Assembly (NCBI GenBank): GCA_949825065.1
Contig: OX463846.1
Location: forward strand, 11,528,177 to 11,592,176
DNA from: Odontocerum albicorne
Taxonomy: Eukaryota > Arthropoda > Insecta > Trichoptera > Odontoceridae
Reading direction: 5' to 3'
Length of the DNA: 64,000 nucleotides
Shown here piece after piece: positions 32,347-43,449 of this stretch. How positions within the stretch are numbered: the stretch's first letter is position 1; each line of letters starts with the position of its first letter. The notes beneath the pieces were generated by a model. The model was not told the DNA's origin, searched no databases, and saw only the letters and a list, made by a program, of their open reading frames with translations. Position numbers and translations under genes: made by a program.

Positions 32347-32667
32347 TCACAGGTTTATGTTATGTGGTCCACAGTACTGCGCCACGATAATTCCATTCCA
32401 AAACATTTTGCGCATTTCCATATATTTTACCTTCGAATCTGTTGCTAAAAATAATTCTCGATGCTTGATTAATGCCGCATTTACTTTTATTAATTGTGTT
32501 TTTCTATTTAGCTGTCTGAGTGGAGCAGATATTGTGGCACAAGGCAGAACAAGGTCACTCGGTCCGAGCACGGAGCGCTGTGGCACACCCATTTGCAAGG
32601 GAAAGTTCTCATTAGATCGACACCACTGAGTAACGTTTGATAACATGACGTATTCTAGATAATGCAC
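32347..32667 (-). pseudogene. Non-LTR reverse transcriptase fragment
   Basis: The 106-codon minus-strand frame contains FPLQMGVPQRSVLGPSDLV, a variant of the conserved G-V-P-Q-G-S-x-L-G-P-L-L-F motif of non-LTR reverse transcriptases, with Gly changed to Arg and the last part altered. The following part has KTQLIKVNAALIKHRE. Neither the YADD box nor other domains are visible. Which LINE family it belonged to is unclear. Confidence 0.55.
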
Positions 32668-32789
32668 TTCTTTATTATCAAGTTCATCTTCTCTTCAACA
32701 ACTCTAACCAAAGATGGGATACCAAAATGAAAACATTTCTGCAGGTTTTCAACCACGAGATGCATCTTCTTACGGCATTTTTTCTGCTT

Positions 32790-32840
32790 TGATTTTTTCG
32801 TATGGCAATCTCTTTCAATCAACTAGACAGAAGTCTTATA
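32790..32840 (-). mobile_element. SINE-A tail fragment
   Basis: TCGTATGGCAATCTCTTTCA and ACTAGACAGAAG are the reverse complement of the family tail. Confidence 0.5.
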
Positions 32841-32929
32841 TGTTGTGCCAAATGCTGATTGAGAAGTCAAAAAGTTTTTAGATTAAACACAAACAAAAAT
32901 TAGAAATTATACTAGAGAATAAGGAAATG

Positions 32930-33985
32930 AAAAGAATAACTTCACCAATAATTTCGAGAGACGATGGGTAAGGAAAGAAAAATAGAACGTGGTTTGTCAT
33001 TTAAGATAAATATAATTATTTTAAGCGACTTTTTGAAGCAAGCTTATCGGGTGAAAGTCTTACAACAGCTGATAGCTGGTTCCAGAAGCTAAGGGCATGG
33101 ACAGTTTAGGACAACGTATAAGTGTAAGAAACTGGAAATACAAGCCAAAGACAATCTTTGCTTGAACGAAGTACAAGTCTATATATAGGCTGAGGGACGC
33201 TGACTATAAATCTACCTTTAATTTTTTGAAGGCAAAATTCACACAAATGAGAATGCTTTGTGCCCTGGATAGATTGTTTGGAACCAGAATCATTACTTTT
33301 AGGTGAATAAATAAAAGCTCTTGATTTGATATGTTTTATGTTAAGGAGTTAGTTCAAGAACTTACTTTTCAACAAATAACATATTCTACTTGAATAAATA
33401 AATTAAGATTTTTTTTCTATTTTTCATTTACGTGGGAGTCTCATAAGGAGTTTTTATATTTTTATTGTTACTTTATTTTCATAAAGCTTGCATATACAAA
33501 TTACTTTCAATTACATACAAATCTTAAGAGAAATTATGCATAGCATCATGAAATAATTTTCACATACAAAGCTTTAAAATCCATATTATACTTAGCTGCA
33601 AGATAATAAATATTAGTAAACAAGAAGTGTGAATTTAGCCATAACAACTAACTCCCATTACTAAGAAAGCTCTAAACACTTTCTTTAAATATTTTTCGGA
33701 AATGTTCAAGATCTCAATATCCAAGGCCTTGTTCAAAAACGATAGCCCGTAATATATATAAAGATCACATGACACATTTAACCCTTGAGGGATCTCTGAA
33801 TATGTCGTGAAGGAATCAAATTCATATAACCCATATTAAACATATTATTCCCTATCGGTTAAGTAATTAACAAAATTAGTTTATGAAGATATCCGGGACT
33901 CCAGGGTTACCCATTTTCTTAAAAAAGTAATGTGTGGATTAGCCAATAAAAAGCTTTTGTGAAATCATTATGACATGGCATTATA
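32930..33985 (-). mobile_element. I/jockey-like LINE with reverse transcriptase core relic
   Basis: At the minus-strand 5' end (33985 downward) I read NDFTKAFYWLIHTLLF, a form of the D-F-x-K-A-F-D-x-V-x-H motif. About 150 bases later comes EIPQGLNV, in place of GVPQGSxLGP. At the far end, SFWNQLSAVVRL matches the SF-x-x-LWN block near the C-terminus, as in the relic at 180-850. The part between (33300-33700) is not recognisable. In the first motif the catalytic Asp after F is Tyr, so it could not be active. Confidence 0.55.
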
Positions 33986-34382
33986 CTGCAAATAGGGTTT
34001 CAAATGTGAAAAAATGTTGCATACCACTGATCAAGAGTTTAGGGTACTATGAGATTGCCTATTCACACCTAGGCCACATCACGAAGAGTTTGCATGAACT
34101 TACCGGAATAAAAAGTAGAGGGTGGATTTTATCGTAAGGATGCCAGAAACTATTAGATTTGTCAAGGTTGACCAACAAAGAAGTTGTCAAGAAAGCTCCT
34201 CCATAAAACTTTGGAGGAAACAAGTCACTGTATGAAGTCGAGGCTGTATGAAGAGAGTCTGAACGAGGTGGGATAGAAGCGAAAGAGTTGAATAGTGATC
34301 GAGACAAGAGAAGGAATGTACTGACGAGAGTAAAACCCTAATTTAAATAGATAATTGGAAGATAATTAACGAATGTATAATA

Positions 34383-34932
34383 AAGGGTCTTCCAAATTGA
34401 GCGGTTTTTTTATTCTCATTTTTTAAATTCTTACATAAAACACACAATTTGCTTTGATTTCAAAAAACTGTTTATTGTTCGTTGAAGTATGATGTATGAC
34501 ATTTAAATACAAAAAAACAATATCCACCTCTTGCCGCTCCACAGATGTTTTCTCTTTTGTCAAAATCTTCGATGACGTTTTGGCATAATTGCGGTTCTAA
34601 CTCACCAATAACGCGAATAATTTCATGCTTCAGCTCAGGAATTGATTAGGGGTCATTCTTATAGAACTGGCTTTTCACGTAACCCCAGAGAAAATAGTCC
34701 AACGGTGTCAGATCATATAATCTTGGTGGCCAATTAACATCACCGTTTCCGGAGACTACAATACATACGAGTAAATACTTCTCAATTGGAACGCGTTGTT
34801 GTATTATATACGACTCCATTTTTATAAAGGTCATACATTACATTTTTCAAAAGTCACAAGACCCAGGCAAGTTCGCGACGACATCTGTGTTTTACTCAAG
34901 AATTAAAAAAAAACGCTCAATTTGAAAGACCC
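34383..34932 (-). mobile_element. Short Tc1/mariner derivative, copy 2
   Basis: Terminal inverted repeats AAGGGTCTTCCAAATTGAGC and TCAATTTGAAAGACCC between TA at 34381 and 34933. The interior is the same deleted transposase as at 15832-16352, in the opposite orientation, and longer by about 30 bases. Confidence 0.8.
34646..34834 (-). pseudogene. Internally deleted Tc1/mariner transposase
   Basis: A 62-codon frame joins the start of the transposase (MESYIIQQRVPIEKYLL) to a region just before the last catalytic residue (NWPPRLYDLTPLDYFLWGY). The DNA-binding and first catalytic parts between them are absent. A stop follows KSQFYKNDP, and beyond it the frame would continue into ELKHEIIRVIGELEPQLCQN. 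The fused join GNGDVNWPPR is shared with copy 1, so the deletion predates the spread of this form. The product has no catalytic triad. Confidence 0.65.
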
Positions 34933-35879
34933 TATACTCATAACAAAGTATTGTTCTTGATTTATTAAAAAATAATGAAATAGCGAAAGTTCTGTTTTTT
35001 ACACATGTTCTTTTATTTAATTGACGATATACTCACAAGACGCACAAAGTGATTTTTTCTTCGTACGAGTCAGTTACACAACAATTTAATATTGCAGCTT
35101 CTATTTAACTACAATTGAGAGATGACGCAGTAGCCGATTGGACTGATACAGGTCTATGGATTATCTCAAACGAAAATCAAACATCAATTCCTTACATCTT
35201 AATAAGTTAATTGAGGCTTCAAGCATTCGAATGAGAAAATGTTTGCAAGTAAAATTATTTCTATGACAAGACAATAACTCATACCTGGCACGGTTTCAGA
35301 GTTTTTCATAACGTTACTGATAAAACAGCGCGTGAATATAAAATATTCACGGAGTTAACTACTCATTAATCTTATAAACTTCGATTTTCCAAATAATAGA
35401 CCTCAAAAAACATAAAGTGTCAGATTTATCCATATTAATGACCTTACTACGAGTATTAAAGATGTATCAAGTTTCAACATAAAAAATACTTTTTCACTCT
35501 TTCTCTGTTAAGACAACGCGGTCAAAAAAATTGATTTTTTTGCAATAGTTAATAAATAAATATTAATTTAAGTTCCATTTCATTCAAGGTTAATAATAAA
35601 TAATGGTATTGTATTTACGAGTACATTACTTTTTACAAACAACCAATCACATAAATTCCCTGTTGGGAAAAGCAGAAAGGAATAAGCGCTACGATTTCCT
35701 ATCTAACATGACGTACTTCCGTCGACTCGTCCACATTAAAACATATTATTATACAGCTACTTCTGTTTCTCTTACTCATTGCCTTTCTTTTTTTTTTCAA
35801 ATTTCATTCACTCGGTCTAACTATACTTTTTAGATAGTACTCTTCTCTAACTCCCAAGTTATGCTTGAATTACACATTT

Positions 35880-35950
35880 ATTCGAAACGGTCACCTTCCA
35901 CACGGGAATCCAGTACGTAACCACGCGGCCAAGCACCTTACATCCGTGTT
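35880..35950 (-). mobile_element. SINE-B head fragment
   Basis: The reverse complement reads GGTGCTTGGCCGCGTGGTTA (box A) and GGTGACCGTTTCGAATAAA (box B), like the heads at 20458 and 51057. Confidence 0.6.
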
Positions 35951-36009
35951 TTGGTAGGCAAAGGGAAAAGAGCGAGCAAGGCAAGTGCAAGAGATACAGC
36001 CGCCTGTAT

Positions 36010-38090
36010 GCGGTAACTAAAAATTCCATCCCTACCCCTGCTTCAATTCAAATATTGTTTTAAGTGTATGTTATCTTGTCGTGGTTGTGACCTTGTTGTT
36101 GTTTAGCATTTAATTTAATTTAAAAATTATACTACATACCTGTTTGTATATCAGTTTAAGAACATTATTCTATGCAATATACCTGTACAGAAAGCTACCT
36201 ATATATTTTCAATTATGATTACAGTTTTAAACAATGTATAATTTTAAATGAATTCATCATATAGAGATTTATTTAATAGCATTATAAAAAACAAAAAAAT
36301 ATGATAAATCATGTTTTTTACTCACCTATTGGCACCATATTTCGAGAACATGACAATTGTTGTCGATTCTAAGGAAATGAAATCCATTTTATAGAATAAT
36401 TAATGTACATTTTTTTAAGCTTTTGTTTAATAATGTTTCAAGTCGAAAAGATTAACGAACGTGATTCGGCATTGGCAAATCTATTGTTCGTTACTGTTAA
36501 AATATTTCGTTACCCATCTATTCAACATGTCCAAACCGCCTCGACGTGTTCTTTACACCCTATTTAGTACAACCATTTATATCTCAATATTATCGAAATT
36601 AACTCTAAAAATAGCAAAAATTAATTTGTGAAAAAATAGCCATGTTCTGGAAAAAAAATGCAATTCTTAGTATTAAAATTAATGCAAAAATATTGACAAT
36701 TTTATGAAATTCATTACGTAAAATGCCAACTAATAAAACACAGATGTTTTATGATTATAAATATGTTAATATGCAAGTAACAAATACACTTTCGTAGATT
36801 TATTTCTTCATTAATGAATCATTAAATCGGTGGGCATTTATACGAGTATATATTTATTTATTTCTGTTAAAATTAGAGGAAAGGTAGACAATTATCGATT
36901 CTCTTTGCAAAAGTTTGCATTAAAAAGATATAAATAACAATAATAATATTTTAAGTAACATCAACCATTATCAAGGTTTTAGGGAAAAAAACTTCAGGTA
37001 TCAGATTTTTGTACATTATGATTCAATAAGTATAGTACGTGAAAAGTCGTCACAGAATAACGATTCATAGTTTTAATGTAAATTAATGTATTTATTGAAC
37101 ACTTCACTGTACAGTGTATCATATGGTGAATTTATTACCAAGTGGCTAACTTTTCCAGTAAAATATAAAATTGACTTACAAATTTTTGAGAGAAGGATGG
37201 GAGATATATATTATTTATGTAAAAATTTACATATCTATAATAACAATAAATAAATAACAAAAAGGATTTCAAAAGGTTATCGATCGAAAGGATAAGAAAG
37301 CAGATCGCAATGGATGAGATGATGGAAAACCAGTTAAATACACTATGATATTGCAGGAAGATGTGATGTTTTTTATTGGCTTTTCAAAGCACGTTAACTA
37401 TGGTGCGACTCTTATATTAACTAATTCAAAAGACAAAGAACAAATGTTTCCATGCCGTGGTAAATGTGTGTATGTCCATATTAAAAATTGTTATTAAAAA
37501 TTTATGATACAAATGTATATGTATAGATGGTTTTCGTGCTATGAAGATAATATTGGTTTACGTAATGACCAGGTGCTACAATATATTTGGGTGGACACTC
37601 GCACCGCGGTTGCAAGCGAAATAGCAGTAACTACATACGATAGCAATTAGCATATAGTAGTAGCAAATACGAGTAGCATCGACCACATTCAGTTGAAATG
37701 CTCGATTTTGATATTTGGAGTTACATATTTTTTGCTTAAAACGACAGCGCAGTACGTGGGCATACAGGATTTTAGTCGAGCTGCACAGGTGTGTCGCGGC
37801 TTGATCATATTTATAAGATTTCTTAATCGCTGGGCTTTGAAACACCGCATTAGACGATAACTGTTCAATAAAATTCTTATTATTAAACTAAACAATCAAT
37901 CATATATTATATCATAATATTAAAACAATTTCGCATAATTTTTCTTTTTTTACTACGCCCTAACAAGCAAAGCAATGCAATGTCAACATGTTGTGTAAAT
38001 ATATGTTATATTGACCAAAAAAATAGTAGTTGAATGAAATTTTGGAAGGTTATCTGTGGAAATTAGCCCTATTTATAAAATCATATTTGG
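36010..38090. other. AT-rich region with almost no recognisable features
   Basis: Only a tiny LINE-like piece at 36500-36560 (minus strand RRFGHVE) was found. Open frames at 37576-37895 have no signature. Confidence 0.45.
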
Positions 38091-38099
38091 CAAAGTTAA

Positions 38100-38625
38100 A
38101 TTAACAATGATCTGAGAAAGTACTACCCATATAAGAAGAATTCCTCAACTTGCACCAATCTTTCAATTTTACCCCGAGTAGAGTTAAAAGGGATATCGAA
38201 CGGGGTGTAACGATGACAAACAAAGTCAACGGGGCACTAAAACATATATACTCGAACTGAACAGTACCAAAATCTACTAAGATGATAGTCCACATTAGTG
38301 AAAATGGAAAAATGCCGAGATGAGCCGAATACATGGAGTGACAATGTATGACAGAATACGGAATTAGATGATAAGGAATAAACGTGAAATTAAGACAGAT
38401 GTGTTAAGTAAGATGTAAAATTGCACGCTTATTTGATTTGGACACGTGGAACGAATGCGTGAAGAATGACTAAGAAATATTGTAGATATAACATGTACAA
38501 ATGTGAGTGGAATGCGTGTGAGAGGAAATGCAAGGAAAGTACGGTTAGATCAAGAAATTTACATTTTGAAAGAAGGAAATGTAAATAGTCAATGAAATCG
38601 TAGAAGTTGTATAATAAGGTATATA
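38100..38625 (+). mobile_element. RTE-like LINE, left part (split by a foldback element)
   Basis: Contains AAAATCTACTAAGATGATAG, ATACGGAATTAGATGATAAG, GATTTGGACACGTGGAACGA and GTGAGTGGAATGCGTGTGAG, in the same order as the LINE copy at 10800. The LINE resumes after the insertion at 39105. Many substitutions and small indels; no usable frame. Confidence 0.7.
38616..38625 (+). repeat. Left target-site duplication of foldback copy 2
   Basis: AAGGTATATA, repeated exactly at 39105-39114. Confidence 0.75.
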
Positions 38626-39104
38626 GATATGTTGTTTATAGTTAAGGCATTGACGTTGTGGAGGTTTAAAGACATTGTAATTTATTTTTATCAAACACTG
38701 TTTATTCCACTTTTTTGTGACGGTATAACCCTACCGGTTTCAAGGCTTTCACCTCATCTTCAGGGTAGCGCAAACAAGACTAAATGCTGTTCGAACTGGT
38801 ACCGATATACACGCTTCAACGGTTGGGGGCTGAGGGATGAGGGAGTCATGGCACAATTTCGGCCTCCGATCCGAATATCTGTTGAACAGTTATTTCCCAA
38901 AAATCTCTTCGCTCTTGGTCGAAATTGCCCCATACCTCCCTCATCCCTCAGCCCCCAACCATTGAAGCGTGTATATCGGTACCAGTTCGAACAGCATTTA
39001 GTCTTGTTTGCGCTCTCCTGAAGATGAGATGAAAGCCTTGAAACCGGTAGGGTTATACCGTCACAAAAAAGTGGAATAAACAGTGTTTGATAAAAATAAA
39101 TTAC
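38626..39104 (+). mobile_element. Foldback element copy 2 (long form)
   Basis: A 479-bp insertion: about 50 bases of unique left end (ATGTTGTTTATAGTTAAGGC), then an almost perfect inverted repeat with arms near 190 bases. The arms contain CTTTTTTGTGACGGTATAAC, GCGCAAACAAGAC and GGTTGGGGGCTGAGGGATGA. The centre is around 38880. The frames across it are not genes. Copy 1 is at 2616-2865. Confidence 0.85.
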
Positions 39105-39215
39105 AAGGTATATATTGTAGATATAGAAGAGGCTAATGATGTGTGTCGAAATATGAAAATCTGGTACTCTGTGCTCTGCCTGCCTCGACAGGAAAATGGC
39201 GTGATGATATGTATG
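39105..39215 (+). mobile_element. RTE-like LINE, right part after the foldback element
   Basis: TAGATATAGAAGAGGCTAAT, GAAAATCTGGTACTCTGTGC and TGCCTCGACAGGAAAATGGC, then GTGATGATATGTATGG, are the 3' end of the LINE interrupted at 38625. Confidence 0.75.
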
Positions 39216-39544
39216 GCATTTATCAAAGGAAAACGAACTATTAAGAATGCTTCTCTTTTACTTTTGGTTTGTAATTTACCTTTGGCCGAGTGTAATGTGT
39301 GTATAATTCATATGTATGTTTGAAATTCAGAATATATGAATGGTGTCATTGTTATTCTACACATTGCATAAAACTAGGTCACATACGTCATTGGTTGATA
39401 TATACGGAATAATAAAAAAAATAATAGCGATTTCTTAAAAACACCCAATATGGCTATTCCTATGTATTGACATACATATTTCGTATCGTGTCTTACATAC
39501 ATAAGGTAAACATTAAAAATACACGTTTTTTTGTATTTATTACA

Positions 39545-39625
39545 CTTTTTTTCAGTTCAACCTGGTGGGATTATTGTCATGTGGCAATCTCTTCCAACCA
39601 ATCAGAAAGATATTAAAGATGCCTT
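39545..39625 (-). mobile_element. SINE-A tail fragment
   Basis: TCAACCTGGTGGGATTATTG, GTGGCAATCTCTTCCAACCA and the start of the body are the reverse complement of the family tail. Confidence 0.6.
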
Positions 39626-39629
39626 AAGG

Positions 39630-39935
39630 GATGGTTTAGCTAGCTCACATTTTACTTAATTAGGTTTAATCCGCGCATTAACCTCATCTTCGCGTTTCGT
39701 TAATCGGTGTATTCAGTACAGCGTTGTATATAGTACAATCTGGTGGGCTTGTTATCGTGTGGTAATCTTTTCGGACCACCCAGAAATATATTAGAGATGT
39801 GGATTCCGTGGTAATCTTAATTGAATACCAGACTAAAATCCTTTCGAAAAAATCTGGGTTCCAGTTGGATTTAAGTTCGCAACCTCCGGGATGGGAAACA
39901 GATTACTTACCTAGTAGGCCACGGAGGTCATCTTG
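39630..39935. repeat. Left arm of a large inverted duplication
   Basis: GGGATGGTTTAGCTAGCTCA through TTAATTAGGTTTAATCCGCG and the SINE-A copy at 39724-39931 are repeated inverted at 40335-40625. The two arms are diverged, so the duplication is old. Confidence 0.75.
39724..39931 (-). mobile_element. SINE-A copy, near full length, within an inverted duplication arm
   Basis: Reverse complement: GACCTCCGTGGCCTACTAGG head, GGAGGTTGCGAACTTAAATC near box B, and tail with GATTACCACACGATAACAAG and TTGTACTATATACAAC. Confidence 0.75.
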
Positions 39936-40334
39936 ATCTTCTTATTTGAGTATATTTTTTAGAAACTTTGTTTTTTTGTAGAACTCGAACGCTTCATTCT
40001 TGCAACGTTTGAGTAAACGGAACTGTTAAACGGGTTAATGTGTTATATTTATTATATATCTGACCCTTCAGTTAATGATTAGTTTCAATAAAATATATTT
40101 TTTTAAAACTGTAAAATTTCATCAACAAAGTTCTACTAAATAAAAAAGGGGGAATTGATACTTACACATAAATCATTATTAACAAAGTGTGTACACCAGG
40201 ATCTAGTTATGGGTAAACTAATAATATGGTTCTACACTCCAATTAAATTATTATAAGAACAAAATGTTTCCATACTACGGTGATACCACAAATTCATAAA
40301 AAAATCCTTCCGTGGTAATTCGTCACTAAAAATC

Positions 40335-40625
40335 GATACACATGTGTGACCCAGTTGATAAGATGCCTGTCTCCAGCCCGGGGAGAGTGGGCTCGATTGT
40401 TATTGGCACCAGATTTTTTTAAAAGTGTTTCAGTCTGGCATTCAATTAAGTCTCTATAACATCTTTCTGGGTGGTTTGAAAAGAATGCCACACGATAACA
40501 AACCCACCAGATTTTACTGTATACAGCGCTGAATTGTATACACTAAATAAAGAAATGCGAAGTTAAAGTTAATGCATGGATTAAACCTAATTAAGTCAAA
40601 TGTAAGCTAGCTAAACCATCCCTAT
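40335..40625. repeat. Right arm of the large inverted duplication
   Basis: Inverted match to 39630-39935. Its end has GCTAGCTAAACCATCCC, complementary to the start of the left arm. Confidence 0.75.
40340..40528 (+). mobile_element. SINE-A copy, near full length
   Basis: Head GTGTGACCCAGTTGATAAGA, degraded box B GTGGGCTCGATTGTTATTGG, body GTTTCAGTCTGGCATTCAAT, and full tail GCCACACGATAACAAACCCA to TTACTGTATACAGC. Confidence 0.75.
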
Positions 40626-41007
40626 TGAACGTATCACCCTGCGTCATTTTTTAATTGTATTTTTGTCAATTTTCTGTGTTAAACGATTTGGTAAAAAAAG
40701 AATTATTATTCATTATTTGCATCAGATTTTTACGTTCTCATTAAGGCATCTTTGTGTTGTAAATTAGGAAGCAGGAAGTTTGGAAGAACTCGAAGCCTTT
40801 CTAAAAGAGTTAATTTCCAAGTTTCACTGATAAATAGTAGTATTACTAATATAAACGATGACGTAGAACAATTAACGTGATTATTACAGTCTTAATAAAC
40901 GAAAGTCAATACACTATTTTATCCTGGGCACTCTTCATTGTGTCCATCTCATCAATGTGGAGATATTAGGAATAATGAAACGAATAGACATATATTTATA
41001 TCAGACT

Positions 41008-41215
41008 TGAGAGAGAGAGAGAGAAGATAGTTCTATAAGTGAATGTCAAAAAGTATTATCGTGTGCTCACCCACCATGTTACGTCGTTTATACCAGTGAT
41101 TTCAGTTATTCATTTTCCCACTGTTGTGTCATCTCTGTGTGTGTATGTGTGAAATATATGTCTGTGTATATTTTGAGGAAGTATTTGAGTAGTTGTCTTG
41201 AATTTCGAGAATGCG
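41008..41215 (+). repeat. Unnamed dispersed repeat beginning with a GA run
   Basis: GAGAGAGAGAGAGA, CACTGTTGTGTCATCTCTGT and TATTTTGAGGAAGTATTTGA align with 46205-46380 (CACTGTTGTGTTTTATCTGT, CTTTAAGGAAGTATTTGTGT). Confidence 0.5.
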
Positions 41216-41219
41216 TGAG

Positions 41220-41780
41220 TCCCTCCTCAACCCACCAAATACATCACAAGTTGCATATCTTGAGTAAGCCAGAGATCTGAGTGGTGATCCAATATAACGG
41301 AATGATTTGTAATGTCTACGACCGAGCAACCCTCGTCGGGTTTCTTCATCCTCCCGCCCCACAGCTCCCGACAGCAGTACCCTGCTCCTCAAAGTATAAC
41401 ACACTCCACCCCTCACGCAAGAAGAGGAAGAACAAAGTCCAACATATCAATGCACATAATGTATAATACTATCAAGATAGAGTGAAGGGATGGGAGGGTA
41501 GCGGCTTCTCCGTATTCGCATATGTTTGTATGTATATATTTGGTAAGAAAACCCCAGAAAACTTACGAAGGGAAGGCGAACTACAGAGTATCTCTGTAGA
41601 TCTTCCGTTATGTGATATTAACACATTCGACTTGAGTTAACTGAACTGTAGAGGTAACTATACCTCTATATCTATACCACACCTGCACCGAATGCCCGCC
41701 GATAGAATGTGGAATTTACCAGTATGTGGCGAGCGAGCACTTAAAGTGATCTCTCATTATTCATACGCGCTCTCGACAAT
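41220..41780. other. Region without recognisable genes
   Basis: 41320-41420 is more GC-rich and holds overlapping short frames on both strands, with no family signature. Confidence 0.4.
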
Positions 41781-41781
41781 A

Positions 41782-42581
41782 TTGGGTGTTAACATAAGTT
41801 GTGTCCGTTTTTTTTTCAAATTTAAAAATGAGCACCAAAAGTAAAACAAAGTGGTAAAGATTATACGTCATTTGAAAGAAAATTTTCTGCTCTACAAGAT
41901 ATTGTATTTGCTTTTACGTTACATATATTATTTTATTTGATTACAAGCCTTCAAAATGGAATGTCAGTAAACGAAAGTGAGAATTTTCGACACCTCCTTC
42001 CGTTCGCGTTCAATCGAAGGAATAAAGCTGCCAAAGCTGCTCGCGATATTTGCGAAGTGTACGGTGAAGATGCTATGAATGAAAGGACAGCTCGTCAATG
42101 GTTTTAGCGTTTCAAAGACGGTTATTTCGACCTGAAAGACGTGGAGCTTTCCGGACGACCAGTGGACTTCGATGAGGACCGCTTAAACCATATTATTCAT
42201 GAAGCTCCCCGTCAAACCACCGTAGAATTGGCTGAGCAGATGAATTGTAGTCACATGACTGTATACTTTCCTTTCATTCATAGCCTCTTCACCGTACACT
42301 TCGCATATATCGCGAGCATCTCTTACAGCTTTATTCCTTCGATTGAACGCGAACAGTTGGAGGTGTCAAAAATGCTCACTTTCGTCTATTTGGCATTCAA
42401 TTTTGAAAGCTTGCAATCAAATAAAATAATATGTGTAACGTAAAAGCAAATACAATATCTTATAGAGCAGGAAATTTTCTTTCGAATGACGTTTAACCTT
42501 TGCCATTTTGTTTAACTTTTGGTGCTCATTTTTAAATTTGAAAAAAAAAACGGACACAACTTACTATATGTTAACACCTAA
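41782..42581 (+). mobile_element. Palindromic mariner derivative, copy 2
   Basis: An 800-bp element between TA bases, with ends TTGGGTGTTAACATAAGTTG and TATGTTAACACCTAA. The left arm carries the transposase N-terminal region further than copy 1, including GTTATTTCGACCTGAAAGAC, which copy 1 has lost, and reaches GTCACATGACTGTATAC. There the sequence jumps to the inverted arm (TTTCCTTTCATTCATAGCC). The inversion junction follows the same GTATAC as in copy 1. The reading frame is broken by small deletions and a stop. Confidence 0.8.
42141..42270 (+). pseudogene. Mariner transposase second helix-turn-helix remnant
   Basis: The frame reads MELSGRPVDFDEDRLNHIIH and TVELAEQMNCSHMTVY, the second DNA-binding helix-turn-helix of a mariner transposase. 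The upstream first helix-turn-helix is present in other frames from about 41958. The frame then runs into the inverted arm, where it has no meaning. Confidence 0.65.
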
Positions 42582-42599
42582 TACATATTGTAATTATTT

Positions 42600-42950
42600 A
42601 CGCACTTGCGTCAATGACGATCGATAGGATATACTTAAACTTGCCTCCACAGACTTCGTTTGCTGGACGGTGCGGCAGTCGCAAAGGCATCAGCATCATC
42701 ATTAGTATTATGGTCACCTTTTTTTTTATTTTGTGATGTTACACTTCAGCATATCCAAATTGGTGATACGGAAATATTGAGGAAAGTGGACAGGACACAA
42801 TATTTATTTGACCCGAGTAATCAAGCATTTATTGTACATGTTGATAATACTACACCACACGTGAAGAAACAACACTCGCAAATGTAATCAGAGCGTGCAA
42901 ACATTGTTTTCTGACGAACTCTTTTATCAGACTGGGAACCTTTTTTATTT
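42600..42950. other. Region without recognisable genes
   Basis: An unrecognised 75-codon plus-strand frame at 42660-42887, no family signature. Confidence 0.4.
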
Positions 42951-42954
42951 TTTT

Positions 42955-43020
42955 TGTACCTTGGTAACCCACAGGTGGAAGTCAAGCGTCTTGCCGACTA
43001 GGTCACGGGGTTCGTCAACA
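42955..43020 (-). mobile_element. SINE-A head fragment
   Basis: The reverse complement reads CCCGTGACCTAGTCGGCAAG and CTTGACTTCCACCTGTGGGT, the tRNA-like half of the SINE. Confidence 0.55.
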
Positions 43021-43324
43021 TTATTGTGACCACCTACTACACTCATAAAATACATTATCGTCAGCCGTACAAACCAGGATTGGTCTTTGTGTCTGTAGAA
43101 TTATCTGTAACTTATCTTTCAGCAGCATCCCTCCTCAAATTGGTTATACCAAGTGTAGGGCATATATCTGTCACACTATCCAGCGATCTCAGATTTAGCC
43201 TACTAATCAGATCGCTGAACAAAGCCATCTAGCATGGTCAATGTTCTACATGCGATACATGTTTATCATATTTAAATGTTTAATAGAATACTAAATTGTT
43301 AGTTTGCCGTATAAAGGAGCCTCG

Positions 43325-43445
43325 AGAAATGAATACTCAAGGGATGAGAATGCAAATAAGTGCATGCTTAGATGTACTAGTCACGGATCCGCTCAATCAA
43401 CAGGCGAACATAAGCGGGCAACAGGTATCGCTCAACAGGCACTTA
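43325..43445 (-). mobile_element. SINE-B 3' part
   Basis: GATCCGCTCAATCAACAGGC and AAGCGGGCAACAGGTATCG match the 3' part of the minus-strand SINE-B copy (50550-50650). Confidence 0.5.
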
Positions 43446-43449
43446 TTAC

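Noticed and set aside
38629..39021. 130-codon open frame as a gene
   Set aside because: It runs through both arms of a foldback element; the same peptide appears in copy 1 only because the DNA is the same repeat.
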